A stretch of DNA of 39,997 nucleotides from Halioglobus sp. (GTDB lineage: Bacteria > Pseudomonadota > Gammaproteobacteria > Pseudomonadales > Halieaceae), in contig PABK01000037.1 of assembly GCA_002699145.1 (NCBI GenBank), positions 1 to 39,997 of the forward strand, in the 5' to 3' direction. A program made the position numbers and the translations under genes. The notes beneath the pieces were generated by a model. That model was not told where the DNA came from. It did not search any database and saw only the letters and a list, made by a program, of their open reading frames with translations. Below, in pieces: positions 6,571-16,260 of this stretch (positions within the stretch are counted from its first letter, which is position 1; each line of letters begins with the position of its first letter).

Positions 6571-8925
6571 CTACATCCGGTACGCCAGTTCCACCGCCCA
6601 GGTGCGCGGCAGGTTGTAGGCGCCATTGACGAAGGGGCCAACCACGTAGCTGTTCACGAGAACGCGCTTGTCATCGAGGTTTTTCCCCTTTAGCGACACG
6701 CGAAAACGCTCGTCTGCACTATTCCACTGCACACCGGCGTTCCAGATCACGTAAGAGTCCTGCTCCTGCACAGCGGCAAAATCGCTGTCCAGGTCGATGG
6801 GTGAATTGACATAGGCATTATCGCGGTAGGCCGCGTCCACCATCGCCGACACCGAACCCAGCGAACCGAGATCGAAGTACTTCTGCAGGCGGGTTTGCGC
6901 GGTCCACTCCGGCGAGAAGCCGATCTCGGTGGTGTCCGCGATATCGATCGCATTGCCCTCGTCGTCGGTGCTTGAATATTCATCGACATCCGTGTCCAGG
7001 TAACCCAGGTTGAACTGCCACTGCCAGTCGGCACCGAGCAGCGCCGTCACTTCCACCTCCGCGCCCAGCGTGGTCATCTCGCCGACATTGTCCACTGTCT
7101 GGTCCAGGGCGCCGTCAGTGACGACAATAGTGGAAAGCTGCTTGCCCTCGTACTCATTGTAGAACGCCTCGGCATTGACGATCAGGCGCTGGCCAAAGGC
7201 GGTGGTCTTGGCGCCGATGACATAGGAATCCACGGTTTCCGGATCATAGCCGGTGGCGCGCCCCCCGGTTGTCTGGAAACCGCCGGACTTGAAGCCCGTG
7301 GAATAACCCGTGTACAGCAGCACATCCTCGTTGAGGTGATGGCTTACGCGGATGGTGGGCGTAAACTCGGTCCAGCTCTCCTCCTGGTGGTACTCCGTTT
7401 CGGAATGGATTTCCATGTAGCGGTCAAAAGGGGTCATCCAGCCGGCGAACATCGGCTGCTCTTCGGCCACGGCCTCAGCGCCGGGACGCACTGCCACGAT
7501 GGCATTCGGCGGAAACCCCTGCAACAACGCCAGTGCGTAGTATCCCTCACGGTTCAGGGTTAGCTGGTCAAGGCTCTTTTCATCCTGCGTGTAGCGGCCG
7601 CCAAGCGTGAGCTGCCAGTCCGGGGCGAAGTCCCAGTCGACCGAGGCATAGCCCGACATCGAGGTCAGGCCGCGCTTGTCCTGCACGGTATCTGCCGTTA
7701 TCTCCTGCACGGCGCGCAGGCGTGCGAACTGTTCACTCGTCGGCTCGTTATCCGCATCACTGTCCAGGTAGTACAGGCCAAAGACCGCATTGAGCGTTTC
7801 GGTACTGTAATTCAACTGGAACTCCTGGCTGATGTCCTCGTCGTTGCGCGAGCGTATCGTGGTGATGAACTGCTGGTCGGTGCCGTCATAGTCGAAAGCC
7901 ACATCACTGTCCACCTCGCGGTACGCGGTTACCGATTTCAGTGTCCAGGCGTCATCGATATCCCACAGGTAGGTGAGCGAAGCCGTGGAGGACTTTATGC
8001 GAAAGTCGTCAAAGGCGGCATCCAGCTCGGTGTTCACATCGTCCTCATCACGTAGCAGCGTGGTATCGTTCGGCGCCTCGACCAGACCGGTACCGCCCAG
8101 GTAGGTGTTGGCGCCAGTTACCACGAAACTGATCCCGTCCAGCGTGGCGCTGTTGACGCCGATGCGCTGCGGCAGTACCGGGTCCGAGCGGTCTTCACTG
8201 TAGTCCAGCATCAATCTCAGTTCATGGCGCTCCGCCGGCGTCCAGCGCAGCGCGCCCCGGTAGGCATCGACTCTCTTGTCCCAGTATTCCTTGCCGCTGC
8301 TGACGTTGTCCTGGATACCGTCGCGCCGGGTCGTCAGCACACCCACGCTGCCGTATAGCTGGTCGTCAACCAGCGAGCCGGATACACCCGCTTCCACCTG
8401 CCGCTGGTCGTGGCTACCCAGCTTGACTGCCAGGTCCACCTGCGTCTCGGGCCCGGGCTGGCGCGTGATGTACTTGATCGCCCCGCCGATAGTGTTGCGC
8501 CCGTAGAGATTCCCCTGTGGGCCCTTGAGTATCTCCACACGCTGCAGGTCGTAGACCTCCAGCAATGAACCCGACGCCGAGTTGAGGTAGACATCGTCGA
8601 GATAGATACCCACACCCTGGTCAAAACCGGGATCGTTGCCAATGCCGCGGATAAACGCAGACAGCGAACCCGCCACGAGCCCGCCGGTCTCGGACAAGGT
8701 GGTATTGGGCGTCATCTTTTCCAGGTCAGTGATATCGTCGATCAGCGCGCTGGATAGCTGCTCCGCACTGTAGGCGCTTACCGCCATGGGCACGTCCTGC
8801 ATACTCTCAGCCCGTTTGCGCGCGGTGACAACCACCTCCTCGAGAACAGCGGCTGTAGCGGCGGGCGCGACAGGGATACCCAGGGTTGCTGCCAGAACAC
8901 TGACCGAAGCGATACGACCACGCAT
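6571..8925 (-). CDS. TonB-dependent outer-membrane receptor
   Basis: The 784-residue product begins with a signal peptide ending near PAATAA. A TonB-box/plug entry follows, EEVVVTARKRAESMQDVP (29–46), then plug features GIGNDPGFDQGVGIYLDDVY, VEILKGPQGNLYGRNTIGG and a long beta-barrel tail ending TWAVELAYRM. I chose ATG 8925 rather than the longer reading because AGGAGAGGG lies a few bases upstream and the signal peptide then starts at residue 1. Such receptors import scarce large substrates using TonB energy. The AAESMQDVPMAV-like opening is typical of the large receptor group in marine and sphingomonad-type bacteria with varied organic substrates rather than of classical siderophore receptors. 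It is followed by the DUF1214-like gene and an AraC regulator. The substrate cannot be read from sequence. Confidence 0.95.
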   Translation of the reverse strand: MRGRIASVSVLAATLGIPVAPAATAAVLEEVVVTARKRAESMQDVPMAVSAYSAEQLSSALIDDITDLEKMTPNTTLSETGGLVAGSLSAFIRGIGNDPGFDQGVGIYLDDVYLNSASGSLLEVYDLQRVEILKGPQGNLYGRNTIGGAIKYITRQPGPETQVDLAVKLGSHDQRQVEAGVSGSLVDDQLYGSVGVLTTRRDGIQDNVSSGKEYWDKRVDAYRGALRWTPAERHELRLMLDYSEDRSDPVLPQRIGVNSATLDGISFVVTGANTYLGGTGLVEAPNDTTLLRDEDDVNTELDAAFDDFRIKSSTASLTYLWDIDDAWTLKSVTAYREVDSDVAFDYDGTDQQFITTIRSRNDEDISQEFQLNYSTETLNAVFGLYYLDSDADNEPTSEQFARLRAVQEITADTVQDKRGLTSMSGYASVDWDFAPDWQLTLGGRYTQDEKSLDQLTLNREGYYALALLQGFPPNAIVAVRPGAEAVAEEQPMFAGWMTPFDRYMEIHSETEYHQEESWTEFTPTIRVSHHLNEDVLLYTGYSTGFKSGGFQTTGGRATGYDPETVDSYVIGAKTTAFGQRLIVNAEAFYNEYEGKQLSTIVVTDGALDQTVDNVGEMTTLGAEVEVTALLGADWQWQFNLGYLDTDVDEYSSTDDEGNAIDIADTTEIGFSPEWTAQTRLQKYFDLGSLGSVSAMVDAAYRDNAYVNSPIDLDSDFAAVQEQDSYVIWNAGVQWNSADERFRVSLKGKNLDDKRVLVNSYVVGPFVNGAYNLPRTWAVELAYRM

Positions 8926-9011
8926 AACTTTCCCTCTCCTACCGATAACGACATGAGCTGCGCGCCGGATACGGCGCCAGCCGAATGGATTGAAGCCCAT
9001 GGGAAGTCGTC

Positions 9012-9065
9012 GATAAAGGTCGATTTTCGTCAGCGCGATTGGCATTTTTCTTCAGCGCAATTGGC
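9012..9065 (-). promoter_or_regulatory. Direct-repeat operator and candidate promoter of receptor gene
   Basis: Two 14-nt direct repeats, TCAGCGCGATTGGC (9030–9043) and TCAGCGCAATTGGC (9052–9065), differ at one base and are exactly 22 bp apart, two helical turns. This is the geometry of many AraC-family activator sites. On the minus strand a −10-like TTTATC (9012–9017) lies 17 nt from the place where a −35 would fall inside the proximal repeat, and no good −35 is present, as expected for an activator-dependent promoter. The leader would be about 80 nt. The rest of the 286-nt gap 8926–9211 shows only a 7-bp GCGCAAC/GTTGCGC hairpin at 9160–9178 without a U tract. Confidence 0.55.
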
Positions 9066-9211
9066 CGCGCAAAAAACGTCCAGGCGCAAGCAGGCGACAG
9101 CGGCGCGCAGATGCCGACACGAAACATGTAAGTTGGATGCGGTGCGACCAGCGCCTGGGGCGCAACAGGACGTTGCGCGTGGCAGCCAGTCGCTTGCCCG
9201 GGCGGAGCGGG

Positions 9212-10561
9212 TCAGCCGTCGATAAGCGCCAGCAGTTCGGTCGTCCGGGCTTCCATCAGCTCCCGGTCGCCACGGCTTTCGACATTCAGGCGCACCACCG
9301 GTTCGGTATTGGACATGCGCAGGTTGAAGCGCCAGTCGTCCATGTCCACGCTCAGGCCATCGACGTGCTCGATGTTTTTCGCCCGCTCCGCGTAGACCTC
9401 CTCGACCTTCGCCAGCACCGCTGCGGGGTCGTCGATGGTGCGGTTTATCTCGCCACTGCAGGGATAGGCCGCCATGCGTTCGGCTACCAGTTGTGACAGC
9501 GGCTGGCCGCTGTCGCTGATCAGCGCGGTGACCAGCAGCCAGGGAATCATGCCGCTGTCACAGTAAGCGAAATCGCGGAAATAGTGGTGCGCACTCATCT
9601 CGCCGCCGTACACCGCATTCTCCAGGCGCATACGCTCCTTGATGAAGGCGTGTCCGGTTTTACTCTGCACCGCCTCGCCGCCACCGGACTCGACGATATC
9701 CACCGTGTTCCAGGTCAGGCGCGGGTCGTGCACGATACGCGCGGCGCCCTGTTGCTTGAGGAATGCCGCGGCGAGCAGGCCCACCACGTAGTAGCCCTCG
9801 ATGAACTCGCCGTTCTCGTCGAAGAAGAAACAGCGGTCGAAATCGCCGTCCCAACCCAGGCCCAGGTCGGCGCCGTGGGCGCGCACCGCCTCGATCGCGG
9901 CAGTGCGGTTTTCCGGCAACAGCGGATTGGGAACGCCGTTGGGAAAATTGCCGTCCGGTTCGTGGTGCAGCTTGATGAATTCGAAGGGCAGGTGCGGCTC
10001 GAGCAGGTCGACCACACGCCCGGCGCCGCCGTTGCCCGCATCGACCACGATCTTCAGGGGCTGCAGCGCGGCCACGTCGATGTACGACAACAGGTGCTCG
10101 ACGTAGGCCTGTGAGGTGTCCAGCGTGTGCAACTGGCCGGGCTGGTCGGCGGCGGTGAACTCGTCGCGCTCGGCGAGGGCGCGGATGTCGAACAGGCCGG
10201 TGTCCCCGGAAATGGGCCTGGACTCCTCGCGCACGAACTTCATGCCGTTGTAGTCCTTCGGGTTATGGCTGGCGGTGACGGCAATACCCCCGTCCATGCC
10301 CGCGTGCGAGGTGGCGAAGTAAATCTCCTCCGTGCCGCACAGGCCGATGTCGTAGACATCCACCCCCTGTTCCAGCAGGCCCTCGGTGAGCGCCCCCTTG
10401 ATGGATTCACTGCTCAGGCGAATATCGTGGCCGACGACCACCTGCCTGGGACGCACCACCTCGGCATAGGCCCTGCCGATGCGCCGCGCGATGTCCTCGT
10501 TGAGCTGGTCGGGCACCCGCCCGCGTACGTCATAGGCCTTGAAACAGGTAATCTCTTGCAC
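9212..10561 (-). CDS. cpsG: Phosphomannomutase
   Basis: This enzyme converts mannose 6-phosphate to mannose 1-phosphate for GDP-mannose synthesis. With GTG 10561 as start, the product is 449 residues and aligns from its first residues with E. coli CpsG ([13 protein letters not shown]). Visible motifs are the phosphoserine loop TASHNP (96–101), the metal-binding DGDFDR (238–243), the sugar-binding GEMSAHH (320–326) and the phosphate-binding SNTEPVVR (417–424). The open frame runs further upstream, but that part overlaps galU and is not coding. The GTG lies 8 nt after the galU stop, so translation is probably coupled. It is the last gene of manC–galU–cpsG. Some phosphoglucomutase activity is possible for this family. 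Confidence 0.94.
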   Translation of the reverse strand: MQEITCFKAYDVRGRVPDQLNEDIARRIGRAYAEVVRPRQVVVGHDIRLSSESIKGALTEGLLEQGVDVYDIGLCGTEEIYFATSHAGMDGGIAVTASHNPKDYNGMKFVREESRPISGDTGLFDIRALAERDEFTAADQPGQLHTLDTSQAYVEHLLSYIDVAALQPLKIVVDAGNGGAGRVVDLLEPHLPFEFIKLHHEPDGNFPNGVPNPLLPENRTAAIEAVRAHGADLGLGWDGDFDRCFFFDENGEFIEGYYVVGLLAAAFLKQQGAARIVHDPRLTWNTVDIVESGGGEAVQSKTGHAFIKERMRLENAVYGGEMSAHHYFRDFAYCDSGMIPWLLVTALISDSGQPLSQLVAERMAAYPCSGEINRTIDDPAAVLAKVEEVYAERAKNIEHVDGLSVDMDDWRFNLRMSNTEPVVRLNVESRGDRELMEARTTELLALIDG

Positions 10562-10569
10562 GGGGAATA

Positions 10570-11412
10570 TCAGTCCTGCAGGTAGTAATGGTCGTAGATG
10601 AAGTTGGTGGCCTCGACGAACCCCGGAACGCTGCCGCAGTCGAAACGACGCCCCTTGAAGCGGTAGGCCATCACACACCCCTGGTGCGCCTGGGTCTGCA
10701 GGGCGTCGGTCAGCTGGATCTCGCCGTTGGCGCCGGGCTCGGTCTCGCGCAGGATGTCGAAGATATCGGGGGTAAGGATATAGCGCCCGATAATGGCCAG
10801 GTTCGAGGGAGCGTCCTTGGGATCGGGCTTTTCCACCATCTCGTCGACGCGGTACACCCCTTCCTTGAGCGTCTCGCCCCGGATGACGCCGTACTTGTGC
10901 GTCTCTTCCATGGGGACTTCCTGGATGGCCACGATGGAGCAGCGAAACTGCTTGTACAACTCCGCCATCTGGCTCAATACACCGGGGCCGTTGTTGATAC
11001 ACAGGTCGTCCGACAGCAAGACCCCGAACGGCTCGTTGCCTATCAGCGGTTCACCAGTGAGAATCGCGTGGCCCAGGCCCTTCATTTCACGTTGCCTGAC
11101 CGCGGTGAACACACCCTGTTCCAGCACCTCGCGGATACTGGACAGATAGGCCTCCTTGCCACTGCCGGAGATCTGGTGCTCCAGCTCGTAGCTAATGTCG
11201 AAATGGTCGGTGATCGTGCGTTTACCGCGACCGGTCACCATGGCGCAGGTGGTCATGCCCGCCTCGATCGCCTCCTCGACACCGTACTGCACCAACGGCT
11301 TGTTGACGATGGGCAGCATCTCCTTGGGCATACTCTTGGTGGCGGGCAAAAAGCGGGTACCGTAACCCGCCACCGGAAACAGGCATTTTCTAATCAACTT
11401 CGAACTCTCCAT
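10570..11412 (-). CDS. galU: UTP--glucose-1-phosphate uridylyltransferase
   Basis: This enzyme makes UDP-glucose from UTP and glucose 1-phosphate for polysaccharide and lipopolysaccharide synthesis. The 280-residue product opens with [19 protein letters not shown], the nucleotide-binding loop, followed by MPKEMLPIV (28–36). It also has [16 protein letters not shown] and the C-terminal [10 protein letters not shown] segment. The ATG at 11412 starts [10 protein letters not shown]; longer in-frame reading upstream overlaps manC and is not coding. It sits 11 nt after manC and 8 nt before cpsG, in one minus-strand operon. Confidence 0.95.
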   Translation of the reverse strand: MESSKLIRKCLFPVAGYGTRFLPATKSMPKEMLPIVNKPLVQYGVEEAIEAGMTTCAMVTGRGKRTITDHFDISYELEHQISGSGKEAYLSSIREVLEQGVFTAVRQREMKGLGHAILTGEPLIGNEPFGVLLSDDLCINNGPGVLSQMAELYKQFRCSIVAIQEVPMEETHKYGVIRGETLKEGVYRVDEMVEKPDPKDAPSNLAIIGRYILTPDIFDILRETEPGANGEIQLTDALQTQAHQGCVMAYRFKGRRFDCGSVPGFVEATNFIYDHYYLQD

Positions 11413-11423
11413 CGGCGGCCTCG

Positions 11424-12833
11424 CTACTCGCTGCGACCGTATACATCTTCGAAACGGACGATGTCGTCCTCTCCCAGGTAACTGCCCGACTGGACCTCGA
11501 TGATTTCCAGCGGAATCTGCCCGGGGTTGGCCAGGCGGTGTTTGTGGCCCAGGGGAATATAGGTGGACTCGTCCTCGCCGAGCATGAACACCTTGTCCTC
11601 GCAGGTGACCTCGGCGGTGCCCTTGACGACGATCCAGTGTTCGGCGCGGTGGTGGTGCATTTGCAGCGACAGCGTCTGGCCCGGATTGACCACGATGCGC
11701 TTGACCTGGAAACGCTCGGCGCTCACCAGCGATTCGTAGGAGCCCCAGGGGCGGTACACGCGCCGGTGCAGGGAGGCCTCGGGACGCGCCTGCTCCTTGA
11801 GCCGGTTGACGATGCCCTTGACGTCCTGCACCTGGTCGCGCGGCGCCACCAGCACCGCGTCGGGGGTTTCCACCACCACCAGGTTCTGCACACCGGTGGC
11901 GGCAACCAGGCGCGAGTCGCTGCGAATGTAGCTGCCGCTGCAATTGTCGAGAATCACGTCGCCCTTGCACACGTTGTCGTCGGGATCGCGCTCGGCCACG
12001 TCCCACAGCGCGGACCACGCACCCACATCGCTCCAGCCACAGTCCAGGGAGACCACGCCGCCGCGCTCGGTTTTCTCCATCACCGCGTAATCGATACTGT
12101 CGGCGGGACACTGGTCGAATATCTCCGCGTCCGGCCGCACGAAGTCCATGTCGCTGCTGGCGGCCACCATGGCCTCGCGGCAGCGGGTGAGGATTTCCGG
12201 GGCCTGGACCTGCAATTCGTCCAGGTAGGTCTGCGCGCCGAGCAGGAACATGCCGCTGTTCCACAGGTAGTCGCCGGACTCCAGGTAGGAGCGCGCGGTC
12301 GGCGCATCCGGCTTTTCCACAAAGCGCTCCAGGACGAACAGGTCGTCCGCCAGCGCGGCGCCGCACTTGATATAGCCGTAGCCGGTCTCCGGGCTGGTGG
12401 GCACGACGCCGAAGGTCATCAGGCGCCCCTGCTCGGCCAGCGGCAGCGCGGTCTGCACGGCCCGGACAAAGGCGTCGACCTGCTGGATGAGGTGGTCCGC
12501 CGGCAGTACCAGCATCACCGCCTGCGGGTCCTCGCGCACCAGGTGCAGCGCCGCCAGGGCCACCGCCGGCGCCGTGTTGCGACCCTGTGGTTCCAGGATA
12601 AGCCCGCTGGAGTCCAGTTCGAGCTGGCGCAGCTGCTCGGCGACCATGAAACGATGCTCTTCGTTGCACACGACCAGCGGGGCGGCGGCCTGCAGGCCGG
12701 TGGTGCGCTGCAGCGTTTCCTGCAGCATGGACAACTCCCCCGCCAGGGGCAGAAACTGTTTCGGGTGGGCCTCCCGGGACACGGGCCAGAGCCTGCTGCC
12801 CACGCCACCGGAGAGTAAAACGGGTGTTAACAT
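11424..12833 (-). CDS. manC: Mannose-1-phosphate guanylyltransferase / mannose-6-phosphate isomerase
   Basis: This is a bifunctional enzyme of GDP-mannose synthesis (AlgA/ManC/CpsB family). The N-terminal nucleotidyltransferase part shows LLSGGVGSRLWPVSRE (6–21) and HPKQFLPL with the catalytic Lys25. The C-terminal cupin part, from about residue 340, carries RPWGSYESL and LQMHHHRAEHWIVV, the metal-binding isomerase motif. The length of 469 residues is normal for the fused form. It is the first gene of the operon, and AGGGA lies about 9 nt before its ATG. Together with cpsG and Pgi it covers fructose 6-phosphate to GDP-mannose. No convincing promoter was found in the 250-nt gap shared with fabA. 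Confidence 0.95.
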   Translation of the reverse strand: MLTPVLLSGGVGSRLWPVSREAHPKQFLPLAGELSMLQETLQRTTGLQAAAPLVVCNEEHRFMVAEQLRQLELDSSGLILEPQGRNTAPAVALAALHLVREDPQAVMLVLPADHLIQQVDAFVRAVQTALPLAEQGRLMTFGVVPTSPETGYGYIKCGAALADDLFVLERFVEKPDAPTARSYLESGDYLWNSGMFLLGAQTYLDELQVQAPEILTRCREAMVAASSDMDFVRPDAEIFDQCPADSIDYAVMEKTERGGVVSLDCGWSDVGAWSALWDVAERDPDDNVCKGDVILDNCSGSYIRSDSRLVAATGVQNLVVVETPDAVLVAPRDQVQDVKGIVNRLKEQARPEASLHRRVYRPWGSYESLVSAERFQVKRIVVNPGQTLSLQMHHHRAEHWIVVKGTAEVTCEDKVFMLGEDESTYIPLGHKHRLANPGQIPLEIIEVQSGSYLGEDDIVRFEDVYGRSE

Positions 12834-13000
12834 CTGGGTTCCCTGTCAACTGGCGATGCATGAGACCGCGACACCAGATTTGGTAGTGTTATCGTGTCGT
12901 CCGATCAAAGCCCGACCAATACTAGCGGAAGGCAGATTTTTTAGCTACCGGACCCGGCCGGGCCTACGCCGCGGTCCCGCTATGCAAGCGACACGGCGCA

Positions 13001-13028
13001 TTCACACACTGTAGAGCGCCGCTATATC
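13001..13028 (+). promoter_or_regulatory. Candidate promoter of fabA-fabB
   Basis: TTCACA (13001–13006) and TATATC (13023–13028) are 16 nt apart. A second possible −10, TAGAAT, lies at 13032–13037 without a good −35. Either would give a leader of about 40–50 nt. No obvious FadR- or FabR-like palindrome was recognised in the surrounding gap. Confidence 0.4.
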
Positions 13029-13083
13029 AGGTAGAATAGCGACCAATCCAGCCACCCATTGACTCGAGGACGACGATCACGGC

Positions 13084-13599
13084 ATGACAGGCAAGCACTC
13101 CTTCAGTAAAGACGACCTCGTCGCCTGTGGTCACGGCACGCTTTTCGGTCCGGGCAACGCGCAGCTGCCGACAGACAACATGCTGATGATCGACCGCATC
13201 GCCCACATCAGCTCCGAGGGCGGCGGCTACGGCAAGGGCCAGGTGGTGGCGGAACTGGATATCAGTCCGGACCTGTGGTTCTTCGAATGCCACTTTCCCG
13301 GCGACCCGGTGATGCCCGGCTGTCTCGGACTGGACGCCATGTGGCAGCTGGTGGGCTTTTTCCTCGGCTGGCGCGGCAACCCCGGCCGCGGACGCGCCCT
13401 GGGCTGCGGCGAGGTCAAATTCAGCGGGCAGGTGCTGCCCAGCGCCTCCCGGGTGGTCTATAACATAGACGTCAAGCGCGTCATCGAGCGCAAGCTGATC
13501 ATGGGCATTGCCGACGGCAGCGTGGCGGTGGACGGCGAGGAAATCTACCGGGCGAAAGATCTGCGCGTCGGTCTCTTCACGACAACGGAGTCATTCTGA
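13084..13599 (+). CDS. fabA: 3-hydroxydecanoyl-ACP dehydratase/isomerase
   Basis: This enzyme dehydrates 3-hydroxydecanoyl-ACP and isomerises the trans-2 double bond to cis-3, the branch point to unsaturated fatty acids. The product is 171 residues, the usual family length. The active-site segment reads [20 protein letters not shown], with catalytic His70 and Asp84. A GAGGACG ribosome-binding site precedes the ATG. It is directly followed by fabB, the partner condensing enzyme, as in Pseudomonas; in E. coli the two genes are far apart. Confidence 0.97.
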   Translation: MTGKHSFSKDDLVACGHGTLFGPGNAQLPTDNMLMIDRIAHISSEGGGYGKGQVVAELDISPDLWFFECHFPGDPVMPGCLGLDAMWQLVGFFLGWRGNPGRGRALGCGEVKFSGQVLPSASRVVYNIDVKRVIERKLIMGIADGSVAVDGEEIYRAKDLRVGLFTTTESF

Positions 13600-13603
13600 C
13601 ACC

Positions 13604-14830
13604 ATGACCAAACGAGTAGTAATCACCGGGCTGGGGATCGTCTCCTGCCTGGGCAACGACGCCGAAACCGTCGCCGTCTCCCTTCGCGAGGGCCGCTCCG
13701 GCATCCGCACGAACCCGGAGCAGGTGGACATCGGCATGCGCTCGCACGTCGCCGGCATTCCCGACATCGAACCGGCCGACCTCATCGACCGCAAGCAACT
13801 GCGCTTCATGGGCGACGCGGCGGCATTCGCCTACATCGCCATGCAGCAGGCCATCGCCGACGCGGGGCTGGACGAGAGCCAGGTGTCGAACGTGCGCACG
13901 GGCATCATCGCCGGCTCCGGCGGCGCGTCCTCGGCGAGCCAGACCGAGGCCTCGGACATCATGCGCGAACGCGGCCTGCGCCGGGTGGGCCCCTACCGCG
14001 TCACCCAGACCATGGGCAGCACGGTCTCCGCCTGCCTGGCCACTCCCTTCAGGATCAAGGGGGTCAACTATTCCATCTCCTCCGCCTGCTCCACCAGTGC
14101 GCACTGCATCGGCAACGCCATGGAGTTGATCCAGCTCGGCAAGCAGGACCTGGTGTTCGCCGGCGGCGGCGAGGAACTGCACTGGTCGCTGAGCTGCCTG
14201 TTCGACGCCATGGGCGCCCTCTCCACGAAGTACAACGACACGCCGGAGCGCGCCTCGCGCGCCTACGACGTCAACCGCGACGGCTTTGTCATCGCCGGTG
14301 GCGGCGGCATGCTGGTGGTGGAGGAGCTGGAGCACGCCCGCGCCCGCGGCGCGAAAATCTACGCCGAGCTGGTGGGCTACGGCGCCACCTCCGATGGCCA
14401 CGACATGGTGGCGCCCTCCGGCGAGGGCGCCGTGCGCTGCATGCAGCAGGCGCTGGCCACGGTCGACGGCCCGGTGGACTATATCAACGCCCACGGCACC
14501 AGCACCCCCGCCGGCGACATCCAGGAGCTGAAAGCGGTTCGCGAGGCCTACGCGGGGCGCGACATCCCGGTCGTCGGCTCGACCAAGTCCCTGTCCGGCC
14601 ACTCCCTGGGCGCGGCCGGCGTGCAGGAGGCGATCTACTCGCTGCTCATGCAGCAGCGCGACTTCATCGCCGCCTCGGCCAATATCGAGGACCTGGACCC
14701 GGAAGCCGAGGGCCTGCCCATCGCCCTGCAGCGCGTCGACAACGCCGACCTGCAGCGCGTGATGTCCAACAGCTTCGGTTTCGGCGGCACCAACGCCTCG
14801 CTGGTGTTCCAGAAATACCGCGACGCTTAG
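13604..14830 (+). CDS. fabB: 3-oxoacyl-ACP synthase I
   Basis: This condensing enzyme elongates the cis-3-decenoyl-ACP made by FabA. The product is 408 residues (E. coli 406). The catalytic triad is present: Cys162 in [10 protein letters not shown], His297 in NAHGTSTP and His333 in [14 protein letters not shown], with Lys328. I chose ATG 13604 ([11 protein letters not shown]) over a longer frame that overlaps fabA, because it matches the family start. It lies 4 nt after the fabA stop, so the pair is an operon. A 196-nt palindrome follows and separates it from convergent moeA. Confidence 0.97.
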   Translation: MTKRVVITGLGIVSCLGNDAETVAVSLREGRSGIRTNPEQVDIGMRSHVAGIPDIEPADLIDRKQLRFMGDAAAFAYIAMQQAIADAGLDESQVSNVRTGIIAGSGGASSASQTEASDIMRERGLRRVGPYRVTQTMGSTVSACLATPFRIKGVNYSISSACSTSAHCIGNAMELIQLGKQDLVFAGGGEELHWSLSCLFDAMGALSTKYNDTPERASRAYDVNRDGFVIAGGGGMLVVEELEHARARGAKIYAELVGYGATSDGHDMVAPSGEGAVRCMQQALATVDGPVDYINAHGTSTPAGDIQELKAVREAYAGRDIPVVGSTKSLSGHSLGAAGVQEAIYSLLMQQRDFIAASANIEDLDPEAEGLPIALQRVDNADLQRVMSNSFGFGGTNASLVFQKYRDA

Positions 14831-14842
14831 CGCCCTACCCCT

Positions 14843-15038
14843 GGCCCGGGGACGAGCTACCCCCTGCCCAACGGGCGCAGGCTTCGTGGGGTTTCCGGGT
14901 GGCTGCGCAACTCGACCTCTTTTTTTGCTGCGCAAAAAAAGCCGGGACTCGGACAGTGCTCGCCGAAAGCCCCCGGAAACCCCACGAAGCCTAAGCCGCG
15001 CCCTGATTGTTGGGCAGGGGGTAGCTCGCCCCTGGGCC
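14843..15038. repeat. 196-nt imperfect palindrome
   Basis: The outer arms 14843–14872 and 15009–15038 are inverted repeats matching at 28 of 30 positions. The middle arms 14879–14899 and 14972–14992 are a perfect 21-bp inverted repeat. A GGGCGC/GCGCCC pair (14873–14878, 14998–15003) joins them. The right arm has two extra 5-nt segments (14993–14997 and 15004–15008). Inside, CTTTTTTTGC and GCAAAAAAAG (14919–14941) form a third inverted repeat. It fills almost the whole gap between fabB and moeA and encodes no protein. It may stop transcription from both sides, though no U tract directly follows a stable stem; it also looks like a non-autonomous intergenic repeat. Confidence 0.85.
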
Positions 15039-15054
15039 GCCGCCTCCTGGCAAT

Positions 15055-16260
15055 CTACCCGGTAAGCAAATCCAGCAGGAGCACCTCGACGGTGTCGCCC
15101 GGAGCCACGGTCGTGCCCGGCGGGATGACCGCCAGGGCGTTGCTGTGGCTGACCGAGCTGAGCACGCCGGAGCTCTGGTTGGGGAAACGCTGCGCGAGCA
15201 GGCCCTCGGGCCCGGCTTCCAGGGTGACCCGCTGGTAGTCCTGGCGCCCGCCCGCGCGGCGCACCGCAAAGCCGGCGCGCGCCGTCAGGCGCGGCGCGGC
15301 GGGCTCGTCCACGCCCTGCAACTTCAGCAGGAATGGCCTGGCGACCAGGCAGAAGGTCACGAATACCGAGGAGGGATTGCCCGGCAGGCCGAGAAACGGC
15401 GTGCCCAGCACCTCGCCAAAGGCCAGGGGCTTGCCGGGCTTGATGGCCAGCTTCCACAGGTCCAGGCGCCCCAGGCGCTGCACCTGGGCCTTGACGTGGT
15501 CCTCCTCGCCGACGGACACGCCCCCCGTGGTAATCACACAGTCCGCCGCTTCCGCCGCCGTGCGCAGCGCCCCGGCGGTGGCCTGCGGGTCGTCGGGAAC
15601 GATGCCGCCGTCGACACAGTGCATGCCCAGGCCGTCGAGCAGGCCCGCCAGGGTGTAGCGATTGGAGTTGTAGAGCTGCCCCGCGGCGGGCTCCCCGGCG
15701 CCCGGCTCCAGCAATTCGTCGCCGGTGGACAGCACCGCCACGCGCAGCGGCCGGTAGACCGCGACGCTGGCCAGGCCGATGGAGGCCGCCAGGCCCATGT
15801 CCTGGGGCCGCAGTACACGCCCGGCGCGCAACACCCGGTCGCCGCGCTGGATGTCCTGGCCGCGGGGACGCACGTTGTCGCCCGGCGCCAGTGCGCCCTG
15901 CACGCGCAGCACGCCGTCCTGCTCGCTGCAATTTTCCTGCATGGCGACCGCATCCGCGCCAGGGGGCAGGTCTGCGCCGGTAAAAATGCGCGCGGCGCTG
16001 CCCGGCGCCAGCGCCGTGCCCACGCTGCCCGCGGCAATCCGCTGGGTGATCGGCAGTGCCTGGCCCGACTCGGCCGCGCGCAGCGCGTAGCCGTCCATGG
16101 CGCTGTTATCGGCCGCGGGCACATCCAGGGTGGATACCAGGTCTTGCGCGAGCACCCGGCCGCGCGCCTGCAACAGGGGAACCTCCTCACTGGCGGCAGC
16201 CGGGCTGGCCGCGGCGAGCACCCGCTGCAGCGCCTGCTCCAGCGGCAACAGGGCGCTCAT
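15055..16260 (-). CDS. moeA: Molybdopterin molybdenumtransferase
   Basis: This enzyme inserts molybdate into adenylylated molybdopterin in the last step of molybdenum cofactor synthesis. The product is 401 residues. Visible segments are [10 protein letters not shown] (52–61), [13 protein letters not shown] (244–256) and LPGNPSS (292–298). ATG 16260 is preferred to the longer reading because it overlaps the moaB stop as ATGA, giving translational coupling, and because [12 protein letters not shown] is a family-like start. It is the last gene of the SDR–moaB–moeA block and converges on fabB. Confidence 0.95.
   Translation of the reverse strand: MSALLPLEQALQRVLAAASPAAASEEVPLLQARGRVLAQDLVSTLDVPAADNSAMDGYALRAAESGQALPITQRIAAGSVGTALAPGSAARIFTGADLPPGADAVAMQENCSEQDGVLRVQGALAPGDNVRPRGQDIQRGDRVLRAGRVLRPQDMGLAASIGLASVAVYRPLRVAVLSTGDELLEPGAGEPAAGQLYNSNRYTLAGLLDGLGMHCVDGGIVPDDPQATAGALRTAAEAADCVITTGGVSVGEEDHVKAQVQRLGRLDLWKLAIKPGKPLAFGEVLGTPFLGLPGNPSSVFVTFCLVARPFLLKLQGVDEPAAPRLTARAGFAVRRAGGRQDYQRVTLEAGPEGLLAQRFPNQSSGVLSSVSHSNALAVIPPGTTVAPGDTVEVLLLDLLTG

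Noticed and set aside
9160-9178. Terminator after cpsG
   Set aside because: The 7-bp stem is present but no U tract follows on the minus strand.
10570-12861. A 763-codon open frame covering manC and galU
   Set aside because: The first two thirds are an out-of-frame shadow of manC; only the part from 11412 encodes GalU.
13577-15931. A 784-codon minus-strand frame antisense to fabB and over the palindrome
   Set aside because: Composition is a shadow of fabB and moeA and it shows no recognisable domain.
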